Assembly (NCBI GenBank): GCA_947471105.1
Contig: CANIYB010000103.1
Coordinates: 1 to 7,786, forward strand
Origin: Cytophagaceae bacterium
GTDB lineage: Bacteria > Bacteroidota > Bacteroidia > Cytophagales > Spirosomataceae
DNA: 7,786 bases
Direction of reading: 5' to 3'
In this document: piece after piece, positions 1 to 4,324 of the stretch
Position numbering within the stretch: position 1 is the first letter of the stretch
How the letters are laid out: each line of letters begins with the position of its first letter
The notes under the pieces: model-generated
What the model was told of the DNA's origin: nothing
The model's database searches: none
What the model saw: the letters and a program-made list of their open reading frames with translations, nothing else
Position numbers and translations under genes: made by a program

Positions 1-1032
1 AGGGAATTCACCCACAAGATCTGGAGCCAGTGAGGGATGCTTTTCCCTAATTCCTTTGAAGTGGGCATTGATGGGATGATCTCTAAAAATTCCTTGTACG
101 GATAAATCGGCATATTCCCCGTAATACACTTGGAGGCCTGGAATATTCTCCCCAAGGGACAGGATGAAGTTCAATGTCTTTGGTGATATCGCATGCTTCT
201 TGAAGTGACTCGGTTCTAAGACCAAGATCCGATTTCCCTCCTCACCGATGTGGTATGTAGGGTCCAGTGTATAATGTGTGTAAATGAAAGTGGGTAGGTT
301 GTCTTGTAAGTCGAGGGCTTTTGTTTCAGGTGGGGTAAAAACTAGGTTTATGTTCTCTGATTTTTTCAATACGTCTGGAACTGAATTTATAGGTAAAATT
401 TCATAGTCAAAATCTAAAAAACTACCGCATTGTTTTGTTTCCGAATACTTGTTGATATTTTCCTGGTTCACAAAATAGGGTTTGTTGCTGAAGGTGCCTG
501 CGCACCATTGCCAACTAAGCGCATTGCTTGCCAAGTCGCCGTCCAATAAATGGTAGTAAAGCCAATCGGCGGGTATTCGCCAGTGGTATTTTCCCATATT
601 GCAGATAATAGCGGCGAGGTACATCCGCAAATGATTGTGCAGGTAGCCCGTCTCCCTAAAATGAGTTAAATGGGAATCTATTGCCTTAATTCCTGTGTTA
701 GCCTTGAGCACAGCCTCTGGAATTCCATGATTTTCTACACCCTCTTGCGGGTGGCGAATATCTTCGAAGATCTGATCCCCTTTCTGAAACCAAGTGCGGG
801 TATAAAACTCGCGCCAAGCTAATTCTTGAATGAACTTTTCTGCTTCTTGCATCCCAATTCCACGATTCTTTAATCGCTCCACCACTTGGGGTACTGTGAT
901 AAATCCGCGGGATAAATAAGGAGAAAGGTAGGAAACCCCTCCGTTTAAAAAGTTCCGGGTTCGCGCATAGTGCTCCGGGTCGAAGGCATCGATTCGTTTG
1001 TAGACATCGGCGAGCTTGGTCGGGAAATCCAC
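1..1032 (-). CDS. Photolyase-like FAD-binding protein, 3' end outside window
   Basis: The visible 344 residues match the flavin-binding half of the DNA photolyase/cryptochrome superfamily. Motifs in order: TRNFLNGGVSYLSPYLSRG (about residues 25-43), ELAWREFY (about 77-84), TGYLHNHLRM (about 137-146) and DGDLASNALSWQWCAG (about 175-190). These correspond to the LSPYL, HNRxRM and DGDLAxN-WQW blocks that hold FAD in classical photolyases. The protein starts at the FAD domain with no N-terminal antenna domain. After the WQW block it departs from classical enzymes (NQENINKYSE instead of a RIFNP-type segment). It then shows an alternating strand/helix region (ILVLEPSHF, LQVYYGEY). The GTG at 1032 is chosen because an in-frame TAA lies only 9 nt upstream (1039-1041) and the GTG shares one base with the upstream TAG. 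The C-terminus is missing. Whether it repairs DNA or only senses light or redox state cannot be told from the sequence. Family call is firm; function is inferred. Confidence 0.9.
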   Translation of the reverse strand, partial: MDFPTKLADVYKRIDAFDPEHYARTRNFLNGGVSYLSPYLSRGFITVPQVVERLKNRGIGMQEAEKFIQELAWREFYTRTWFQKGDQIFEDIRHPQEGVENHGIPEAVLKANTGIKAIDSHLTHFRETGYLHNHLRMYLAAIICNMGKYHWRIPADWLYYHLLDGDLASNALSWQWCAGTFSNKPYFVNQENINKYSETKQCGSFLDFDYEILPINSVPDVLKKSENINLVFTPPETKALDLQDNLPTFIYTHYTLDPTYHIGEEGNRILVLEPSHFKKHAISPKTLNFILSLGENIPGLQVYYGEYADLSVQGIFRDHPINAHFKGIREKHPSLAPDLVGEFP

Positions 1033-1325
1033 TATCTTTTACTGATTTTGTTCATGCTGATGCTTCGTTGGAGTGTGCATTTAAATCGCGGATCAGAAAA
1101 AATACGCTTGTGTAAATGCTTTGTGTTTCTGCCGGCCATGCGTTTACGCCACATCTGAAAGCTCGATAATTTACTATTAGTCCGCATAAATTCAATCACT
1201 TCTTTTTCTTGGAGCCCAAACTGGAATTTTATGGCCTCAAAAGGCGTACGATCTTCCCAGGCCATTTGAATGATTCGATCAATATCTTCGTCGGAGAACT
1301 TATTTGCTGCGCCTACACTTTTCAC
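1032..1325 (-). CDS. DUF2805 / TIGR03643 family protein
   Basis: A 97-residue protein with the family signature DIDRIIQMAWEDRTPFEAIK (residues 14-33), followed by FGLQEKEVIEFMR (36-48) and SSFQMWRKRMAGRNTKH (54-70). It is mostly helical, and the second and third segments resemble a helix-turn-helix rich in Arg and Lys, so nucleic-acid binding is possible but unproven. The family has no known function to my knowledge. Start: GTG at 1325, the first ordinary start codon in frame before the conserved core. It lies 26 bp inside the upstream DUF2256 gene, and its stop codon overlaps the photolyase-like start by one base. This packing suggests translational coupling and co-transcription. The C-terminal tail after FKCTLQRSIS is a few residues long and looks unconserved. 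Confidence 0.88.
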   Translation of the reverse strand: MKSVGAANKFSDEDIDRIIQMAWEDRTPFEAIKFQFGLQEKEVIEFMRTNSKLSSFQMWRKRMAGRNTKHLHKRIFSDPRFKCTLQRSISMNKISKR

Positions 1326-1437
1326 TACAATAGATGATTTGGTCCCAATTTTTCTCCCATTTCTTACGCCAGGCGAAAGGGCGGTTACAAACTGGGCAGG
1401 TTTTGGATGGTAAATGTTGTTTTTTTACGCCTTGCAT
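1300..1437 (-). CDS. DUF2256 family small zinc-ribbon-like protein
   Basis: A 45-residue open frame, short enough to be missed by length cut-offs. It has two cysteine pairs, CPVC at residues 14-17 and CSEKC at 37-41, around a basic aromatic core (RPFAWRKKWEKNWDQ, 19-33). This is the pattern of DUF2256 proteins, which usually read CPxCxRPFxWRKKWxxxWxxVxYCSxxC. The four cysteines probably bind one zinc ion (inference from spacing). The ATG at 1437 precedes the basic N-terminus directly. It is the first gene of the operon with the DUF2805 gene (26 bp overlap) and the photolyase-like gene. Function unknown. The association with photolyase-like genes, which I recall from other genomes, suggests an accessory role. 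Confidence 0.88.
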   Translation of the reverse strand: MQGVKKQHLPSKTCPVCNRPFAWRKKWEKNWDQIIYCSEKCRRSK

Positions 1438-1595
1438 CAACGAGAATTTCCGTTTGAAATGTTAAACCCTGATACAATTCAAAATGTTTTGTAAAGTGAC
1501 GCAATACTATGATTGAAATTCAAATGTTAACCAATGGCGTAAACAAGTCATCAAAATGGCGTTTGTTTCTTGGTAATTTAAGCCCAAATTGCACC
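1438..1595. promoter_or_regulatory. Divergent intergenic region with a direct repeat
   Basis: This 158-bp region separates the leftward photolyase operon from the rightward regulator gene, so it should hold both promoters. I could not assign convincing -33/-7 boxes in either direction. The octamer AATGGCGT occurs at 1533-1540 and again at 1555-1562, a spacing of 22 bp or about two helical turns. That could be a binding site for the adjacent XRE-type regulator. The evidence is only the repeat and its position. Confidence 0.3.
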
Positions 1596-2087
1596 ATGAA
1601 TTTTGGAGAACAATTAAAAGAAATCCGTAGCTCGAAAGGTTTAACTCAAATCGAGCTTTCAGAAAAGAGCGGAATCGCACTTAGAACCGTTCAGCGCATG
1701 GAGCGCAATGAAGGAAAGCCGAGCCTGTATTCCTTGAATGCAATAGGCGAGGTGCTTGGAGTGAATTTGGCTTTGTTGTTTGCTCCCGATTTCGAAACAG
1801 AAAAACTCAATATTATGGAAAGTGCAGATCAACAATTATGGTTAGTCGCCAAAAGGCGTGCGAAATTTAAAAGAAGTCTGAGTGCCTATGTGCTCGTGAT
1901 TACATTTCTATGGATTATTTGGTTTTTAACGATGCCAGAACTTCATCGTTATGAACGATTTCCTTGGCCTATTTGGCCCATGTTAGGCTGGGGATTAGGG
2001 TTGGGAATTCAATATTTAAACGCCTATATGATCGAAGTAGACTCATTAGAACAAAGAGAATACGATAAGCTGAGGGCTAAAAAATAA
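1596..2087 (+). CDS. Membrane-anchored XRE-family regulator (HTH plus 2TM domain)
   Basis: A 163-residue protein with two parts. Residues 2-62 form an XRE/Cro-type helix-turn-helix: MNFGEQLKEIRSSKGLTQ begins it, and the recognition helix lies near GIALRTVQRMERN (26-38). Residues 88-160 match the 2TM domain common in Bacteroidota: basic RRAKFKRS, hydrophobic helix about 96-113, an FPWPIWPMLGWGLGLG turn entering a second helix about 123-145, then the acidic/basic tail EQREYDKLRAKK. Both termini are predicted cytoplasmic, so the DNA-binding domain would be tethered to the membrane. The frame is open back to an ATG at 1509, but those 29 extra residues have no family look. The ATG at 1596 begins exactly at the conserved XRE N-terminus. 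Target genes are unknown; itself or the divergent operon are natural candidates. Confidence 0.87.
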   Translation: MNFGEQLKEIRSSKGLTQIELSEKSGIALRTVQRMERNEGKPSLYSLNAIGEVLGVNLALLFAPDFETEKLNIMESADQQLWLVAKRRAKFKRSLSAYVLVITFLWIIWFLTMPELHRYERFPWPIWPMLGWGLGLGIQYLNAYMIEVDSLEQREYDKLRAKK

Positions 2088-2184
2088 TTCAACCAAACTT
2101 TCGATTATTAATTTCAAATTTTTAAAGAGGATTTTATTTCGTTAAACAAATTTTAATTCAATCTGTTTTACAAAATAAAATTCA

Positions 2185-2634
2185 ATGAAACGATCAAAAT
2201 TTTTGCATTCGGTTTCTGGTGGTTTAGCCGCCGTATGTGTTTCTTGTTTAGCAGCTGCCTGTTCAAAAGATGCGTCACCCACACCTATTTCTTCAACAAC
2301 TCCCAGTACAATTCCATCACAGACCCCTGGTTCTAACGTCTTTACGGTTAAATTGGATTCAGAGTTGAGAGCGGTCAATGATTTTATTTCAAAAAGCGGC
2401 ATCATTTTGATTCGTATAGCCACTGGAAACATCGCTTCAAGTTTTTTAGCTGTCTCCTCAGTTTGTCCTCATGCAGGGGCGACTGTTGATTATAACAATA
2501 CAAAATCGTCGTTTTCGTGTGCGGCTCATGGGTCAGCCTTTGGTTCAGATGGATCTTTGGTTTCAGGGCCTGCGACTAAAGGACTTACGAAATTGATCGT
2601 TGAAATTTCAGGAACAACGCTAACGGTTAAATAG
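2185..2634 (+). CDS. Rieske [2Fe-2S] domain lipoprotein
   Basis: A 149-residue exported protein carrying one Rieske iron-sulfur domain. The cluster ligands are visible: C94-P-H96 and C112-A-A-H115 (CxH-x15-CxxH), with the expected GPATKGL 'proline loop' at 128-134. The first 25 residues form a signal peptide with a basic start and an Ala/Cys-rich core. C26, followed by SKD, is the likely lipidated cysteine, although the -3 residue is Ala rather than Leu; C21 is an alternative. The basic start KRSKFL resembles but does not match a Tat motif. A Ser/Thr/Pro-rich linker (about 29-50) separates the anchor from the domain. It is probably a periplasmic electron carrier. No cytochrome b or oxygenase partner lies in the window, so the redox partner is unknown. 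It stands alone, 97 bp after the regulator gene. Confidence 0.92.
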   Translation: MKRSKFLHSVSGGLAAVCVSCLAAACSKDASPTPISSTTPSTIPSQTPGSNVFTVKLDSELRAVNDFISKSGIILIRIATGNIASSFLAVSSVCPHAGATVDYNNTKSSFSCAAHGSAFGSDGSLVSGPATKGLTKLIVEISGTTLTVK

Positions 2635-2660
2635 GATTTATGGGTAGTGATTTTGGCCCT

Positions 2661-2679
2661 TCAAAAATTTAATTTTTGA
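2661..2679. terminator. AT-only hairpin at a convergent junction
   Basis: A perfect 8-bp inverted repeat, TCAAAAAT and ATTTTTGA around a 3-nt loop, lies between the ends of the Rieske gene (plus) and the FISUMP gene (minus), and includes the stop codon of the latter. The position suits a bidirectional terminator. The stem has only one G-C pair and no strong separate U-tract, so it would be weak. Confidence 0.35.
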
Positions 2680-3337
2680 TGCATCGGACAGAAACGCCGA
2701 CGGCCCTTCCACCTATATCTGTACCTCCACTTTTTGAATCGAAATAAAGTCCTCTCGCGTTTTTATCCTCCACGGTACTCGTCCAATAATCTCCACTAAT
2801 TCCACTATCAGTCACTTCTCCGTCGCCATTGCTGCGGTATCCAGATAAAGGAAGTTTGAGGGCTGATAAAATGGCTCCTTTGGCATCTTTACTAATCCAA
2901 GTAGCAATTTCCTCGTCAAATTCATTGGATGTGGGTAACCTAAAACCTACCGGACAAGGATTATTGATACCTTTGGCACCTTGCCATAATTGATCATTTT
3001 GAACCTTAATCCAATCATTAGGGCTTTTGGTGGAAAGTATGAACTCGGAATTATTCGGTGAAATTGTAGAGGACATTTTTTTCGTTGTTCTTGACCTTCT
3101 CAGTTGATGCCCATCCGAAAAACGTCCCCATTGATATAAATATCCAAATGAACTGGACTGCAAACTTGATTTTGCCACTTCTTTAGCTCCTAAATTTCGA
3201 TCCATCCAAATCCTACCTGTTTTAGATTTGACCTCTACAACCATCGTATTTTCCCTGTCGGGTACTTGGGCTGATGCCATTTGAAATAGGCCTAACATAC
3301 ACATAAGAAAAAATAGGGAATGGCTAATACGATTCAT
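2669..3337 (-). CDS. Secreted FISUMP-domain protein (TIGR02145)
   Basis: A 222-residue protein with the Fibrobacter succinogenes major paralogous domain. Signature pieces: GRIWMDRNLGA (41-51), YLYQWGRFSDGHQ (66-78), CPVGFRLPTSNEF (128-140), LPLSGYRS (162-169), YWTST (184-188) and GVSVRCI (214-220). The fold is expected to be C-type-lectin-like. C128 and C219 could form a disulfide. Residues 1-23 are a signal peptide ending in ASA before Gln, so the protein is exported; no lipobox or sorting domain is seen. The function of these domains is unsettled, with surface adhesion or ligand binding suggested. The ATG at 3337 opens the signal peptide. It is a single-gene unit, convergent with the Rieske gene. 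Confidence 0.9.
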   Translation of the reverse strand: MNRISHSLFFLMCMLGLFQMASAQVPDRENTMVVEVKSKTGRIWMDRNLGAKEVAKSSLQSSSFGYLYQWGRFSDGHQLRRSRTTKKMSSTISPNNSEFILSTKSPNDWIKVQNDQLWQGAKGINNPCPVGFRLPTSNEFDEEIATWISKDAKGAILSALKLPLSGYRSNGDGEVTDSGISGDYWTSTVEDKNARGLYFDSKSGGTDIGGRAVGVSVRCIKN

Positions 3338-3372
3338 AAAGTTTGATTAAATAATTTTCATAGAGTCTTCTC

Positions 3373-3403
3373 CAAATTAATAAATAAAGTTAAAATAATG
3401 CAA
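3373..3403 (-). promoter_or_regulatory. Possible Bacteroidota-type promoter for the FISUMP gene
   Basis: On the minus strand TTAATTTG (3380-3373) matches the Bacteroidota -7 box TAnnTTTG at seven of eight positions when read leniently. A TTG (3403-3401) lies 20 bp upstream, at the expected -33 distance. Transcription would begin about 30 bp before the start codon. The region is very AT-rich, so chance matches are likely. Confidence 0.3.
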
Positions 3404-3603
3404 TTTTTATTTTCTAATTCTCTAAAAAGATGATCTGATTTTTTAGATTAAATCCTGATGCAGCAAGAAAATTAAATATGAGATACCCAAAATTCATAAT
3501 GGTATTTTTAATGATATTCTTTAGGCATATTTTTTGCAATACGGCTTAACCAGGGAAAGGTCGAATTTAAAATGAATTAATTGTTAAATTCTATTTGAGA
3601 AAG

Positions 3604-3634
3604 ACTGTTTTTGTTTTGTGATTAACTATATTTG
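3604..3634 (+). promoter_or_regulatory. Promoter of the toxin-antitoxin operon
   Basis: TATATTTG at 3627-3634 is an exact match to the Bacteroidota -7 consensus TAnnTTTG. The corresponding -33 region is T/G-rich (CTG at 3605-3607, and TTTG at 3610-3613 which is a little close), so the upstream box is imperfect. Transcription would start near 3641, giving a leader of about 20 nt before the toxin ATG at 3660. Confidence 0.55.
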
Positions 3635-3676
3635 TATCCAATTGAAGACAATTAATCAAATGTATCTAATTGAAAA
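3633..3676. repeat. Direct repeat around the toxin start, candidate operator
   Basis: TGTATCCAATTGAAGA (3633-3648) and TGTATCTAATTGAAAA (3661-3676) agree at 14 of 16 positions and lie 28 bp apart. The first overlaps the end of the -7 box, and the second begins one base into the toxin start codon. An inverted repeat AATTG-AAGA-CAATT (3640-3653) sits at the presumed transcription start. Antitoxins of this class usually repress their own promoter, so these are plausible binding sites. No binding is shown. Confidence 0.4.
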
Positions 3677-3959
3677 AACAGACGAATTTGATAAATGGTT
3701 TAGAAAACTAAATGATTTAAGAGCTAAGGCAAAAATATTGGTTCGGATTCAAAAAATTGAGAATAATGAACACTTTGGTGAATGTGAGCCTGTTGGAGGA
3801 GGAATTCGCGAAATAAAAATTGATTATGCTAAGGGATATAGAGTGTATTTCAAAGAATTTGATGGTAAAATCATAATTCTGCTCGCCGGTGGAGATAAGT
3901 CAACCCAGCAGAAGGATATAGAAAAAGCAAAAGAGATTTTAAAAAGAATAAAACAATAA
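3660..3959 (+). CDS. RelE/ParE-superfamily toxin (TIGR02683 type)
   Basis: A 99-residue basic protein of the addiction-module killer family related to HigB/RelE. Family landmarks: DEFDKWFRKLNDLRAKAKIL (8-27), FGECEPVGGGIREIKIDY (39-56), GYRVYF (59-64), and ILLAGGDKSTQQKDIEKAKEI (73-93). Related toxins act as mRNA-cleaving enzymes at the ribosome; this activity is inferred, not visible. The frame extends upstream to a GTG at 3618, but that codon lies upstream of the likely transcription start. The ATG at 3660 gives the normal family length and N-terminus, so it is preferred. The toxin precedes the antitoxin, with only 3 bp between them. The base composition is more AT-rich than the genes on either side, which fits a mobile or recently gained module. 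Confidence 0.92.
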   Translation: MYLIEKTDEFDKWFRKLNDLRAKAKILVRIQKIENNEHFGECEPVGGGIREIKIDYAKGYRVYFKEFDGKIIILLAGGDKSTQQKDIEKAKEILKRIKQ

Positions 3960-3962
3960 AAA

Positions 3963-4247
3963 ATGGAAACTTCGAAATTTGACATAGCAGACTATTTGGA
4001 TAGTAATGAAATGATTGCGGAATACCTTAATTCTGTATTGGCTGAAGGAAATGATTCTGATATGATTATAGCGATTGGACATATTGCTAAGTCAATAGGC
4101 ATGACAAAAATTGCTAATGAAACGGGATTAAGTCGGCCTAGCTTATATAAAGCCTTAACGGATGGTTCTAAGCCTCAATTTGAAACAATAATGAAGGTAT
4201 TACGAGCTATTGGAGGACAAATTCAAATTAATCCTGTTGTACAATAA
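3963..4247 (+). CDS. HTH antitoxin (TIGR02684 addiction-module antidote)
   Basis: A 94-residue partner of the upstream toxin. The N-terminal FDIADYLDSNEMIAEYLNSV (6-25) is the family's usual opening. The helix-turn-helix lies at about 47-65 (MTKIANETGLSRPSLYKAL), followed by PQFETIMKVLRAIG (71-84). It should bind and neutralise the toxin and also repress the shared promoter. Start: ATG at 3963, 3 bp after the toxin stop and preceded by an A-rich stretch in place of a Shine-Dalgarno sequence. Toxin-first order is typical for this family. The pair appears intact, with no frameshift. Confidence 0.92.
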   Translation: METSKFDIADYLDSNEMIAEYLNSVLAEGNDSDMIIAIGHIAKSIGMTKIANETGLSRPSLYKALTDGSKPQFETIMKVLRAIGGQIQINPVVQ

Positions 4248-4270
4248 ATGGCCTAGTCTATTTCTTCCAT

Positions 4271-4297
4271 AAAAAAATCCACCTTAAAAGGTGGATT
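4271..4297 (-). terminator. Rho-independent terminator of the CxxCH protein gene
   Basis: AATCCACC (4276-4283) and GGTGGATT (4290-4297) form a perfect 8-bp stem around a 6-nt loop, which can extend to 10 paired positions on paper. On the minus strand the stem runs into seven T residues (complement of 4271-4277), a clear terminator for the leftward gene ending at 4325. On the plus strand the T-tract is poor, but the stem could also slow transcription from the antitoxin side. Confidence 0.85.
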
Positions 4298-4324
4298 CTG
4301 TTAGTCACAAATATCGTCAGTTCA

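Larger units (their letters stand above)
3338..3659. other. AT-rich intergenic region without a supported gene
   Basis: About 320 bp between the divergent FISUMP and toxin genes. It holds the two promoter candidates listed separately and the first copy of the toxin-gene repeat. No structured RNA, tRNA or conserved coding frame was recognised. The only open frame of note encodes 23 hydrophobic residues (3478-3549, plus) and has no further support. Confidence 0.6.

Noticed and set aside
970..1158. 62-residue plus-strand frame across the DUF2805/photolyase junction
   Set aside because: Antisense to two genes with strong family motifs.
1509..1595. 29-residue N-terminal extension of the XRE regulator from the ATG at 1509
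   Set aside because: The extra residues resemble nothing in the family and cover the repeat-bearing leader; the XRE domain begins normally at the ATG at 1596.
2142..2432. 96-residue minus-strand frame opposite the Rieske gene
   Set aside because: It is the antisense of a gene with clear Rieske motifs and shows no family features.
3478..3549. 23-residue hydrophobic open frame in the AT-rich gap, like a small membrane peptide
   Set aside because: AT-rich DNA produces Phe/Ile/Leu-rich frames by chance; there is no promoter or partner antisense RNA to support it.
3618..3659. Upstream GTG start for the toxin
   Set aside because: It lies upstream of the -7 box and the likely transcription start, and would add residues not seen in the family.
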